From Micromonospora peucetia (lineage in GTDB: Bacteria > Actinomycetota > Actinomycetes > Mycobacteriales > Micromonosporaceae), in the NCBI RefSeq assembly GCF_900091625.1, contig NZ_FMIC01000002.1:2356001-2420000 (forward strand): 64,000 nt of DNA, in the 5' to 3' direction. Positions 24,398 through 34,790 of this stretch are shown here, one piece after another (position 1 is the stretch's first letter; every line of letters starts with the position of its first letter). Both the position numbers and the translations under genes were made by a program. The notes below the pieces were generated by a model, which had not been told where the DNA came from, did not search any database, and worked only from the letters and a program-made list of their open reading frames with translations.

Positions 24398-25497
24398 CCG
24401 AGAGCGACATCCTCGTCGAGGTCCGCGACCTGAAGGTGCACTTCCCGATCCGGCGGGGGCTGATCCTCGACCGGACGATCGGCCATGTGAAGGCCGTCGA
24501 CGGCGTGGACCTGAACATCGTCCGCGGCAAGACGTACGGCCTGGTCGGCGAGTCCGGTTGTGGCAAGTCGACGCTGGGCCGGGCGCTGCTCCAGCTCACT
24601 CCGCCCACCGGCGGAGAGGTCAGGTTCGACGGCGTCGAGCTGACGAAGCTGTCGGCGGGCAAGCTGCGGGCGACGCGCCGCCGGATGCAGATGATCTTCC
24701 AGGATCCGATGTCGAGCCTGGACCCCCGGCAGAACGTCGAATCGATCCTCACCGAGGGGTTGCAGGCCCACGGCATCGGTGGCAACCGGGACGAGCGGCG
24801 GCGGATCATCGGCGAGACCCTGGACAAGGTCGGCCTGCCCCGCTGGGCGCTCTCCCGCTACCCGCACGAGTTCTCCGGCGGCCAGCGGCAGCGCATCGGC
24901 ATCGCCCGGGCGCTGGTGCTCGGGCCCGACCTGATCGTCGCCGACGAACCGGTCTCGGCGCTCGACGTGTCGATCCAGGCCCAGGTGGTGAACCTGCTCG
25001 ACGATCTCCAGGACACCCTCGGCCTGACCTACCTGGTGATCGCGCACGACCTCGCGGTGGTGCGGCACATCGCCGACACCGTCGGCGTGATGTACCTGGG
25101 CGCGCTGGTCGAGGAGGCGCCAGGCGACCAGCTCTACACCGAGCCGCTGCACCCGTACACCCGGGCGTTGATGTCGGCGGTGCCGGTGCCGGACCCGGAC
25201 GTGGAGGACCGCCGGGAGCGCATCCTGCTCGCCGGTGACCTGCCCTCGCCAGCCAACCCGCCGTCGGGCTGCCGGTTCCACACCCGCTGCCCGTGGGCGC
25301 AGCCGACCCGCTGCGCCGACGAGCGTCCCGCGCTGCGGGAGATCGGCGGCAGCCGGGTCGCCTGCCACTTCGCCGAGCGGATCGCCAGCGGGGAACTGCG
25401 CCCGCACAAGGTCGACGTGCAGCTCACCCGCCCACTCGGCGAGGGCGACGAGCCGCACACCGTCTCCGCCCCCAGCGAGCCCGGCTCGTACGTCTGA
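24394..25497 (+). CDS. Peptide ABC transporter ATP-binding protein (DppF type)
   Basis: 367 residues from GTG 24394. It has Walker [13 protein letters not shown]-loop [13 protein letters not shown], signature [12 protein letters not shown], Walker [13 protein letters not shown] and H-loop AHD, and the C-terminal domain with [15 protein letters not shown]. It partners the preceding ATPase as the energising heterodimer. It is the last gene of the operon. Confidence 0.95.
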   Translation: MTESDILVEVRDLKVHFPIRRGLILDRTIGHVKAVDGVDLNIVRGKTYGLVGESGCGKSTLGRALLQLTPPTGGEVRFDGVELTKLSAGKLRATRRRMQMIFQDPMSSLDPRQNVESILTEGLQAHGIGGNRDERRRIIGETLDKVGLPRWALSRYPHEFSGGQRQRIGIARALVLGPDLIVADEPVSALDVSIQAQVVNLLDDLQDTLGLTYLVIAHDLAVVRHIADTVGVMYLGALVEEAPGDQLYTEPLHPYTRALMSAVPVPDPDVEDRRERILLAGDLPSPANPPSGCRFHTRCPWAQPTRCADERPALREIGGSRVACHFAERIASGELRPHKVDVQLTRPLGEGDEPHTVSAPSEPGSYV

Positions 25498-25507
25498 TCC
25501 GCGTCGC

Positions 25508-25539
25508 GGACGCGGCCCTCGTCGACGGGGGCCGCGTCC
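25508..25539 (+). terminator. Hairpin at the end of the importer operon
   Basis: GGACGCGGCCC (25508-25518) pairs with GGGCCGCGTCC (25529-25539) around a 10-nt loop, 11 nt after the stop of the last ATPase gene. No T-run follows. Confidence 0.55.
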
Positions 25540-25570
25540 GGGCGGCCGGCGCGCGGCAGATGAGGGCGCC

Positions 25571-25616
25571 GGCCTTCGCGGCGGTGCGGGCCGGCGGCCT
25601 TCGCGGCGGTGCGGGC
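25571..25616. repeat. 25-bp tandem repeat between convergent genes
   Basis: GGCCTTCGCGGCGGTGCGGG, followed by C, occurs at 25571-25591 and again at 25596-25616. It is non-coding, directly beyond the stop of the 25618-26073 gene. Confidence 0.85.
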
Positions 25617-25617
25617 G

Positions 25618-26073
25618 TCAGCCCTCGGGGCGGTGCAGCAGGGCGACGGCGATGCCGTGCACCGCGTCCAACCCGGCCGCGTCGGCCAGCGCGACCCTGC
25701 CGCCGGTGACCGTGTACCACTCGTCGGCGTCCTTGTACTGCACCGTCAGCGTCAGCTGGCCGTCGGCGAAGCCGGTGCGCAGGGTCAGCTCGCCGGTGAC
25801 CACACCGACCTCGTCGGTCATCACCCCGCCCGGGCCGGGCACGATGTCGGCCCTGCGCTCCCGCGCGGCGGTCGACGTGCCCCCGGCGTCGGCGGCCATG
25901 CCCGCCCCCGGCACCCCGGTGGTCGTGCCGGCCGCGCCGTCCGCCGTCATACCGGCCGTGGTCGGTCCGGTCGGCGCGCTGCCGGTGGCCGCCGCCTCGT
26001 CCTGCCCGGTGGCATCCGGTGTCTGCTCCGGGGCGGGGGTCGCCCCGGCCCCGGTCACGGCTTGCTCGCTCAT
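25618..26073 (-). CDS. Ala/Thr/Pro-rich protein with small C-terminal domain
   Basis: 151 residues from ATG 26073 with GGAGGG 6 nt upstream. Residues 1-75 are low-complexity (Ala, Thr, Gly, Pro). The C-terminal 75 residues form a compact beta/alpha unit, VGVVTGELTLRTGFADGQLTLTVQYKDADEWYTVTG and GLDAVHGIAVALLHRPEG. No family is recognised. Its start overlaps the stop of the HNH-family lipoprotein gene by 4 nt, so the two are coupled and may work together. Confidence 0.7.
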   Translation of the reverse strand: MSEQAVTGAGATPAPEQTPDATGQDEAAATGSAPTGPTTAGMTADGAAGTTTGVPGAGMAADAGGTSTAARERRADIVPGPGGVMTDEVGVVTGELTLRTGFADGQLTLTVQYKDADEWYTVTGGRVALADAAGLDAVHGIAVALLHRPEG

Positions 26074-26717
26074 CTGCAACCCTCCAGCATGTCGGTCAGG
26101 GCGGCCTTCTCGGCGGTGGTCACCGTGAGCCGCCAGTGGTGCTTGACCGTCACCCAGTTCTCGGCGTACTGGCACCAGTACGACCGGTTCGCCGGCTTCC
26201 ACTGGGACGGATCCTGGTCACCCTTTGCCCGGTTGGAGGACGCGGAAACCGCGAAGAGCTGCGGCCGGTCCAGGTCGTTGGCGAACTCGCCGCGCTTCGC
26301 GTCGTCCCACTCGTCGGCACCCGAGCGCCAGGCGTTCGCCAGCGGCACCATGTGGTCGATGTCCACGTCGGAGGGGTCGGTGAGGGCCCGGCCGTCGTAG
26401 ACGCTCTCCCAGCGGCCGTCGACCACGTTGCAACCGGAGAGGCGGATGTCCTCCCCGTCGCGTTTCAGCACGGTGTCACGTACGTCGCAGTTCTTGCCGG
26501 TGTCCCGCCAGTGCGGGAAGTGATTCCGGCTGTAGCCCTTCATCGACCCGGCGGTGGCCACGGTCAGCTGGGTCAGCTTCTGCCCGGCGCTGCCGCCACC
26601 ACCGCTGCTCGGCGGGGTCTCCGGCTCGTCGGCGGCGACGCAACCGGCCGCGCCGAACGCCAGCGCCGCGGCGAGCGCGGCCGTCATCGCGGCGAGCGGT
26701 CCTGATCTGGTACGCAC
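26070..26717 (-). CDS. HNH endonuclease-family lipoprotein (DUF1524/GmrSD-like)
   Basis: 215 residues from GTG 26717. This GTG is preferred because GGAGAGG lies about 8 nt upstream, whereas the earlier GTG overlaps that site. A lipobox (FGAAGC) follows a hydrophobic helix. The domain matches secreted HNH family nucleases: DIDHMVPLANAWRSGADEW (HNH His/Asp), RPQLFAVSASSNRAKGDQDPSQW (second motif with Asn) and CQYAENWVTVKHHWRLTV. It is anchored outside the membrane and may cut extracellular DNA for nutrition. It is coupled to the gene that follows. Confidence 0.88.
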   Translation of the reverse strand: MRTRSGPLAAMTAALAAALAFGAAGCVAADEPETPPSSGGGGSAGQKLTQLTVATAGSMKGYSRNHFPHWRDTGKNCDVRDTVLKRDGEDIRLSGCNVVDGRWESVYDGRALTDPSDVDIDHMVPLANAWRSGADEWDDAKRGEFANDLDRPQLFAVSASSNRAKGDQDPSQWKPANRSYWCQYAENWVTVKHHWRLTVTTAEKAALTDMLEGCR

Positions 26718-26826
26718 AGACGACACCTCTCCAGCTTGCGGGCTCCCGGCGATCCCGCACAGTACCCGGGCGTGGTTTCGGCGTTTCGTGGCATCTCTCA
26801 TATCGTGCGGGGGCAGATTGGACGCC

Positions 26827-28281
26827 ATGACCGAAACCACGCCCGCGCTCCGGCTCGGCACCGCCCACGGGCGGGGCACCCTGCTAGCGGCCGTCCTCGC
26901 TTCCGGCATGGTCTTCCTGGACACCACCGTGGTCAACGTGGCGCTGCCCCGCCTCGGTGCGGAGCTCGACGCCACCGTCGCCGGTCTTCAGTGGACGATC
27001 AACGGCTACCTGCTGATGCTCGCCGCCTTCGTCCTGCTCGGCGGCGCGCTCGGCGACCGCTTCGGGCGGCGACGGGTGTTCCTGATCGGGGTGGTCTGGT
27101 TCACCGTCGCGTCGCTGCTCTGCGGCCTGGCCCAGAGCACCGAGTGGCTGATCGCGGCCCGCTTCCTCCAGGGCGCCGGGGGCGCGCTGCTCACCCCGGG
27201 CTCGCTGTCGGTGCTCCAGGCCAGCTTCCATCCGGACGACCGGGGCCGTGCCATCGGCGCGTGGGCGGGGCTGTCCGGCGTCTCCACCGCGCTCGGCCCG
27301 TTCCTCGGCGGCTGGCTGATCGACGCGCTCTCCTGGCGGTGGATCTTCTTCCTCAACCTGCCGCTGGCCGTGCTGGTGGTACTGGCGGCACTGCGCTGGG
27401 TGCCGGAGAGCCGGGACGAGGCCGCGTCCCGCACCGGGGGGCCGGGGCATCGTCGCCGCCGGTTCGACGTGGCCGGCGCGCTGCTCGGCGCGCTTGCCCT
27501 GGCCGGCGTCACGTACGCGCTGATCGACGCCCCCGTCCGGGGCTTCGACTCGGTGCCGGTGCTCGCCGCCGTGCTGGCGGGCGTGGCCGGCGCGGTCGCC
27601 TTCGTGCTGGTCGAGCGGCGCCGCGGGGACACCGCGATGCTGCCCACCGGCCTGTTCCGCAGCCGGCTCTTCTCCGTGTTGAACCTCTTCACCGTGCTCG
27701 TCTACGCGGCGCTCGGCGGGTTCACCTTCTTCTTCGCCGTCTACCTGCAGAACGTGGTCGGCTGGTCGGCGCTGCTCACCGGGGTCGCGCTGCTGCCGAT
27801 GACGGTGCTGCTGCTGGTCGGCTCGGCCCGGGCCGGCGCGCTGTCGGCGCGGATCGGGCCGCGGCTGCCGCTGACCGTCGGGCCGGTGGTCGCCGCCGCC
27901 GGGCTGGTGCTGCTACGGGGCGTCGGCACCGACGCGTCGTACTGGCGGGACGTGCTGCCGGGGGTGACGCTGTTCGGGATCGGGCTGACGTTGCTGGTGG
28001 CGCCGCTGACCGCGTCCGTGCTGGCCGCCGTCGACGACCGGTTCGCCGGCGTGGCGAGCGGCTTCAACAACGCCGCGTCCCGGGCGGGCGGCCTGCTGGC
28101 GGTGGCCGCGCTCCCGCTGCTCGTCGGGCTCTCCGGCGCCGGCTACGCGCAGCCGGCGGAGCTGACCGGCGCGTACCGGGGCGCGATGCTCTGGTGCGCC
28201 GGCCTGCTGCTGGCCGGGGCGGCGATGGCTGCCCTGCTCATCCACCGCCCCCCGAAGCGTCAGGAAGGGCACCCTGGCTGA
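26827..28281 (+). CDS. MFS drug-resistance transporter, DHA2 family (14 TM)
   Basis: 484 residues from ATG 26827. DHA2 hallmarks are VFLDTTVVNVALPRLGAELD in TM1 (motif D1), GGALGDRFGRRRVFLIGV (motif A), RFLQGAGGALLTPGSLSVL, and ALGPFLGGWLIDALSWRW (motif C, drug/H+ antiport). About 14 hydrophobic segments are visible. It exports a hydrophobic compound using the proton gradient, with the substrate unknown. It is divergent from the HNH lipoprotein and ends in a strong hairpin that contains its stop codon. Confidence 0.93.
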   Translation: MTETTPALRLGTAHGRGTLLAAVLASGMVFLDTTVVNVALPRLGAELDATVAGLQWTINGYLLMLAAFVLLGGALGDRFGRRRVFLIGVVWFTVASLLCGLAQSTEWLIAARFLQGAGGALLTPGSLSVLQASFHPDDRGRAIGAWAGLSGVSTALGPFLGGWLIDALSWRWIFFLNLPLAVLVVLAALRWVPESRDEAASRTGGPGHRRRRFDVAGALLGALALAGVTYALIDAPVRGFDSVPVLAAVLAGVAGAVAFVLVERRRGDTAMLPTGLFRSRLFSVLNLFTVLVYAALGGFTFFFAVYLQNVVGWSALLTGVALLPMTVLLLVGSARAGALSARIGPRLPLTVGPVVAAAGLVLLRGVGTDASYWRDVLPGVTLFGIGLTLLVAPLTASVLAAVDDRFAGVASGFNNAASRAGGLLAVAALPLLVGLSGAGYAQPAELTGAYRGAMLWCAGLLLAGAAMAALLIHRPPKRQEGHPG

Positions 28282-28294
28282 GCAGGGTGCCCTT
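28265..28294. terminator. Terminator between the MFS gene and leuA (convergent)
   Basis: AAGGGCACCCTG (28265-28276) pairs with CAGGGTGCCCTT (28283-28294), loop GCTGAG. The MFS stop TGA lies in the loop. Flanking T/A bases give a usable tail on both strands, so it may also serve leuA, whose stop is at 28305. Confidence 0.85.
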
Positions 28295-28304
28295 TACCTG
28301 TCAG

Positions 28305-30846
<2,542 letters not shown>

Positions 30847-30931
30847 AGGAGGAGTGTCCCGTAAGGGCGATTAGGCTCTTAAGGGCAGGATGTCCGAATG
30901 TGGCGAACGGCACCCGTAACGTCACCCATGG

Positions 30932-31768
30932 TCAGAGCGTTCCCGCGCTCGGGCTCGTGGCCGGCTCCGCGGTCGGCTCCGGCGACGCCGTGCCGAGCGG
31001 CTCGGCGTCGACCACCGGCCCCGCCAACTGCACGGTGGCCGGGGCCGGCGCGGGCGTCCCGGCGATGATCAGCGTGCCGAAGGCGGTACGCACCGCCGTG
31101 GGCGTGCCGTCCGGGCCGTAGCAGTAGATCCCCACGTCCAGGGGCGCGTTGATGGACGCCGAGGTGGTCTCGACCGAGTAGCAGGCGCCGGAGGCGCCCG
31201 GTGGCGGCTGGGCGGGCGACACGGCGAGCGGGGCCCGCCGGTCGGTCAGCACGCCGAGCCAGTCGGTGAACGGGTGCTGCACCCGGGGGTCGAGCCGGCG
31301 GGGCACGGCCTCGTCGGGGTCGCCGAGGCGTACGCAGGTCGCCGGCTCGGGCCGGGCGGCGGACGGCAGGGCGCACTGGAACAGCCCGTCGGCGGTGACG
31401 GCGAACGAGACGTCGACCGTGCCGCCGAGCGCGCCGCCCGGCACGTCGACCCGCCAGCTGCCGTCGTTCGCGCTGGTCACCAGGATCGTCCGGTCCGGGG
31501 ACCCGGGGGTGCGCAGCGTGTAGCTGGCGACCAGGTGCCGGTCCTGCGCGGCGGCGGCCAGCGCGGCCAGCTCGTCGCGCGCCGCGTCCATCCCCGCCGG
31601 TGCCGGTGTCGCGGTCGGCGTGGGTCGGGTGGCCGGCTGGTCGGCGGTGCAGGCGGCGAGGAGCGCCGGCAGGGCGAACGCGAGCGGACCGGCGAGGCGG
31701 CGGACCGGACGCACCGGAGTGCGCTCGGGATTCGCGGCGGGGCCGGCCGGGTGTGGATGGGCGTGCAC
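30932..31768 (-). CDS. Lipoprotein of unknown function (278 aa)
   Basis: 278 residues from ATG 31768. An N-terminal extension of about 24 residues precedes the hydrophobic segment LAGPLAFALPALLAAC (lipobox LLAAC, Cys at about 40). A Thr/Pro-rich linker is followed by a beta-rich domain containing TLRTPGSPDRTILVTSANDGSWRVDVPGGALGG, similar in style to LppX/LprG-like or outer-layer lipoproteins. The C-terminus is Pro/Glu/Thr-rich. No enzymatic motif is seen. It is transcribed divergently from ask. Confidence 0.72.
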   Translation of the reverse strand: MHAHPHPAGPAANPERTPVRPVRRLAGPLAFALPALLAACTADQPATRPTPTATPAPAGMDAARDELAALAAAAQDRHLVASYTLRTPGSPDRTILVTSANDGSWRVDVPGGALGGTVDVSFAVTADGLFQCALPSAARPEPATCVRLGDPDEAVPRRLDPRVQHPFTDWLGVLTDRRAPLAVSPAQPPPGASGACYSVETTSASINAPLDVGIYCYGPDGTPTAVRTAFGTLIIAGTPAPAPATVQLAGPVVDAEPLGTASPEPTAEPATSPSAGTL

Positions 31769-31990
31769 CGGGCCATTCTGCGGCCCGGAGACGACGCGCG
31801 GGGGCCCCGCCGCGCGCGGCGTCCCGGCGTGTCGCGCACCACCCTGGCCGGGCGGCCGGGCCGGATCGTGGGATCACCCGACCCGGCCGGACCGGCCGAC
31901 CGATACCCTGGATGCGTCTGACACGCGCCGCCGGCCCCGATCCGGCGGCGTCGGCACGCTCAGGGTCGTCGCTGGAGGGAGCGCACCGTC

Positions 31991-33256
31991 GTGGCACTCG
32001 TGGTGCAGAAGTACGGCGGATCCTCCGTCGCCAACGCGGAGCGGATCAAGCGGGTGGCCGAGCGCATCGTCGCCGCCCGCAAGGCCGGCGACGACGTCGT
32101 CGTGGTGGTCTCCGCCATGGGGGACTCGACCGACGAACTGCTCGACCTGGCCAACCAGGTCAGCCCGCTGCCGCCGGGCCGCGAGCTGGACATGCTGCTC
32201 ACCGCGGGGGAGCGGATCTCCATGGCGCTGCTCGCCATGGCCATCCACAACCTGGGGTACGAGGCCCGCTCGTTCACCGGCTCGCAGGCCGGTGTGATCA
32301 CCACGTCGGTGCACGGCCGGGCGCGGATCATCGACGTCACGCCGGGCCGGCTCAAGGGCGCGCTCGACGAGGGCGCGGTGGTCATCGTCGCCGGTTTCCA
32401 GGGTGTCTCGCAGGACACCAAGGACGTCACGACGCTGGGGCGGGGCGGCTCCGACACCACTGCCGTGGCGCTCGCCGCAGCGCTGCACGCCGACGTCTGC
32501 GAGATCTACACCGATGTCGACGGCGTCTTCACCGCCGACCCGCGTATCGTTCCGAACGCACGGCACATCACCCAGATCACCTACGAGGAGATGCTGGAGC
32601 TGGCCGCCTGCGGCGCCAAGATCCTGCACCTGCGCAGCGTGGAGTACGCCCGCCGGGCGGGCTTGCCGATCCACGTCCGTTCGTCATACTCGACCAACAC
32701 CGGCACGATGGTCACCGGATCGATGGAGGACCTTCCTGTGGAGCAAGCACTGATCACCGGGGTCGCCCACGACCGCAGCGAAGCCAAGATCACGATCGTC
32801 GGGGTGCCCGACGAGCCGGGCGCCGCCGCGCGGATCTTCGACACCGTGGCCGGCGCCGAGATCAACCTCGACATGATCGTGCAGAACGTCTCCACCGAGG
32901 GCACCGGACGCACGGACATCTCCTTCACGCTGCCCAAGGCCGACGGACCCACGGCCATGACCGCCCTCAGCAAGATCCAGGAGTCGGTCAAGTTCAAGGG
33001 CCTGCTCTACGACGACCACGTCGGCAAGGTTTCGCTGATCGGGGCCGGCATGCGCTCGCACCCCGGCGTCGCGGCCGGCTTCTTCGCCGCCCTCGGCGCG
33101 GCCGGGGTGAACATCGAGATGATCTCCACCTCGGAGATCCGGGTCTCCGTGGTCTGCCGCGACACCGACCTGGACGCCGCCGTGCGCGCCATCCACGAGG
33201 CCTTCGACCTCGGCGGCGACACCGAGGCCGTCGTCTACGGCGGGACGGGACGGTAG
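31991..33256 (+). CDS. ask: Aspartate kinase (alpha subunit reading frame)
   Basis: 421 residues from GTG 31991. It phosphorylates L-aspartate, the entry to lysine, threonine, methionine and diaminopimelate synthesis. The kinase domain has [19 protein letters not shown] (nucleotide-binding KYGGSS, about 6-12), [29 protein letters not shown], and [18 protein letters not shown]. Two C-terminal ACT domains (about 250-421) bind lysine/threonine for feedback control. An internal GTG at 32738 with GGAGGA 7 nt upstream would start a separate beta subunit, as in other actinobacteria. It is followed by asd after 5 nt. Confidence 0.96.
   Translation: MALVVQKYGGSSVANAERIKRVAERIVAARKAGDDVVVVVSAMGDSTDELLDLANQVSPLPPGRELDMLLTAGERISMALLAMAIHNLGYEARSFTGSQAGVITTSVHGRARIIDVTPGRLKGALDEGAVVIVAGFQGVSQDTKDVTTLGRGGSDTTAVALAAALHADVCEIYTDVDGVFTADPRIVPNARHITQITYEEMLELAACGAKILHLRSVEYARRAGLPIHVRSSYSTNTGTMVTGSMEDLPVEQALITGVAHDRSEAKITIVGVPDEPGAAARIFDTVAGAEINLDMIVQNVSTEGTGRTDISFTLPKADGPTAMTALSKIQESVKFKGLLYDDHVGKVSLIGAGMRSHPGVAAGFFAALGAAGVNIEMISTSEIRVSVVCRDTDLDAAVRAIHEAFDLGGDTEAVVYGGTGR
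32738..33256 (+). CDS. Aspartate kinase beta subunit (internal in-frame start)
   Basis: Starts at GTG 32738 with GGAGGA at 32725-32730 (7-nt spacing), giving 172 residues, [20 protein letters not shown]..., i.e. the two ACT domains only. In Corynebacterium, lysC encodes overlapping alpha and beta chains, and the same arrangement is expected here. The protein product is inferred from the site, not seen directly. Confidence 0.65.
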   Translation: MEQALITGVAHDRSEAKITIVGVPDEPGAAARIFDTVAGAEINLDMIVQNVSTEGTGRTDISFTLPKADGPTAMTALSKIQESVKFKGLLYDDHVGKVSLIGAGMRSHPGVAAGFFAALGAAGVNIEMISTSEIRVSVVCRDTDLDAAVRAIHEAFDLGGDTEAVVYGGTGR

Positions 33257-33261
33257 CGACC

Positions 33262-34323
33262 GTGGCGCCGCTGCCCACCCTGGCCGTGGTCGGCGCGACC
33301 GGTGCCGTCGGCACGGTGATGTGCGAGCTGCTCAGCGGCCGGAAGAACGTCTGGGGCGAGATCCGGCTGCTCGCCTCCGAACGCTCGGTCGGGCGGCGGC
33401 TGCGCTGCCGGGGCGAGGAGTTGACCGTCCAGGCGCTGACCCCGGAGGCGTTCGACGGCGTCGACGTGGCGATGTTCGACGTCCCGGACGAGGTCTCCGC
33501 GCGGTGGGCGCCGATCGCGGTCGGTCGCGGGGCCGTCGCGGTGGACAACTCCGGTGCCTTCCGGATGGACCGCGACGTCCCGCTGGTGGTGCCGGAGATC
33601 AACCCCGAGCAGGTACGCAACCGCCCGAAGGGCATCATCGCCAACGCCAACTGCACCACCCTCGCGATGATCATCGCCATCGCCCCGCTGCACCGCGAGT
33701 ACGGGCTGCGCGAACTGGTGCTCGCCTCCTACCAGGCAGCCTCCGGTGCCGGCCAGAACGGCGTGGACACCCTGCACGCCCAGCTCACCAAGATCGCGGG
33801 GGACCGGGTGCTCGGCACCCGCCCCGGCGACGTACGCCAGGCGGTCGGCGACGAGGTGGGCCCGTTCCCCGCGCCGCTGGCGCTCAACGTGGTGCCCTGG
33901 GCCGGCTCCCTGGTCGACGCGGGATGGTCGTCCGAGGAGATGAAGCTGCGCAACGAGTCGCGCAAGATCCTCGGGCTGCCCGACCTGAAGGTCTCCGCCA
34001 CCTGCGTACGGGTGCCGGTGGTGACCGGCCACTCCGTCGCGGTGCACGCGGTCTTCGCCACCGAGGTGGACGCCGAGGGCGCCCGCGAGGTGCTGCGGAA
34101 CGCGCCCGGGGTGATCCTGGTCGACGATCCCGCCGCCGGCGAGTTCCCGATGCCCATCGACGCGGTCGGCACCGACCCCTCCTGGGTGGGCCGGATCCGC
34201 CGCGCCGTCGACGACCCCCGCGCCCTGGACTTCTTCGTCACCGGCGACAACCTTCGCAAGGGCGCCGCCCTCAACACGGCCCAGATAGCCGAACTCCTCG
34301 CCAAGGAACAAACCCCCCGCTAA
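33262..34323 (+). CDS. asd: Aspartate-semialdehyde dehydrogenase
   Basis: 353 residues from GTG 33262, 5 nt after the ask stop. It reduces aspartyl phosphate to aspartate semialdehyde with NADPH. LAVVGATGAVGTVM is the Rossmann loop, VDNSGAFRMDRDVPLVVPEI follows, ANANCTTLAMI carries the active-site Cys (about 134), and RVPVVTGHSVAVHAVF carries the catalytic His. All expected residues are present. It works directly after ask in the same operon. Confidence 0.96.
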   Translation: MAPLPTLAVVGATGAVGTVMCELLSGRKNVWGEIRLLASERSVGRRLRCRGEELTVQALTPEAFDGVDVAMFDVPDEVSARWAPIAVGRGAVAVDNSGAFRMDRDVPLVVPEINPEQVRNRPKGIIANANCTTLAMIIAIAPLHREYGLRELVLASYQAASGAGQNGVDTLHAQLTKIAGDRVLGTRPGDVRQAVGDEVGPFPAPLALNVVPWAGSLVDAGWSSEEMKLRNESRKILGLPDLKVSATCVRVPVVTGHSVAVHAVFATEVDAEGAREVLRNAPGVILVDDPAAGEFPMPIDAVGTDPSWVGRIRRAVDDPRALDFFVTGDNLRKGAALNTAQIAELLAKEQTPR

Positions 34324-34360
34324 ACCCTCCCCACCCTCGCTCCTCCCCCTCTCGCTGCGC

Positions 34361-34450
34361 GCCTGTGCTGCGTGCCCTGCGCCCGTGCTGCGTGCCCTGC
34401 GCCCGTTCCCGTGCCCTGCGCCCGTTCCCGTGCCCCCGTGCCCCGTGCCC
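34361..34450. repeat. C-rich tandem repeat (20-bp units)
   Basis: Units GCCCGTGCTGCGTGCCCTGC (34361-34380 with one change, 34381-34400) and GCCCGTTCCCGTGCCCTGC (34401-34419) follow one another, decaying into CCGTGCCCC runs. It is the C-rich wing left of palindrome B. Confidence 0.88.
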
Positions 34451-34463
34451 CGCACGTGCGCCT

Positions 34464-34535
34464 GCGATCTTGCACTTTCTGCCCCGTCAAAGCGGGGCAA
34501 AGTGCGCATATCAGGGGCCGAAACTGCAAGATCGC
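34464..34535. repeat. Dispersed palindromic element, copy B
   Basis: GCGATCTTGCA (34464-34474) is the exact complement of TGCAAGATCGC (34525-34535). The interior has CCCCGT...AGCGGGG as a second stem and the shared 3' block GAAACTGCAAGATCGC. It belongs to the same family as 9684-9760 and 57723-57802. Confidence 0.9.
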
Positions 34536-34540
34536 GGGGC

Positions 34541-34705
34541 GCGGTGCGGGCAGGGCAGGGTGCGGGGCGGGCAGGGCAGGGTGCGGTGCGGGCAGGGCAG
34601 GGCGGGGCGCGGTGCGGGCAGGGCAGGGTGCGGGGCGGGCAGGGCAGGGCAGGGCGCGGTGCGGGCAGGGCAGGGCGGGGCGCGGTGCGGGCAGGGCAGG
34701 GTGCG
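34541..34705. repeat. G-rich tandem repeat, about seven units of 20-27 bp
   Basis: Repeats of GCGGTGCGGGCAGGGCAGGG with variants, all on the plus strand. Each unit supplies GGG runs spaced by 1-3 bases, so several intramolecular G-quadruplexes are possible. It is the G-rich wing right of palindrome B and is roughly complementary to the C-rich wing. Confidence 0.9.
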
Positions 34706-34790
34706 GGAGGCGAGTGTGGGGCGCGGGGTGTGGGGTGCAGGGGCGCGGGTGCGGGTGCGGGGTGGGGGCCGGGGTGGCGTGGGTGGGGTG

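Larger units (their letters stand above)
34324..34790. other. Gene-free repeat-rich interval between asd and the GGDEF gene (convergent)
   Basis: 467 bp without a credible gene. It contains a C-rich tandem repeat (34361-34450), palindromic element B (34464-34535) and a G-rich tandem repeat (34541-34705). Long frames across it are repeat artefacts. Confidence 0.85.

Noticed and set aside
34361..34705. Tandem repeats as a possible CRISPR array or coding repeat protein
   Set aside because: Units adjoin without spacers, and no start, ribosome site or family pattern supports a protein.
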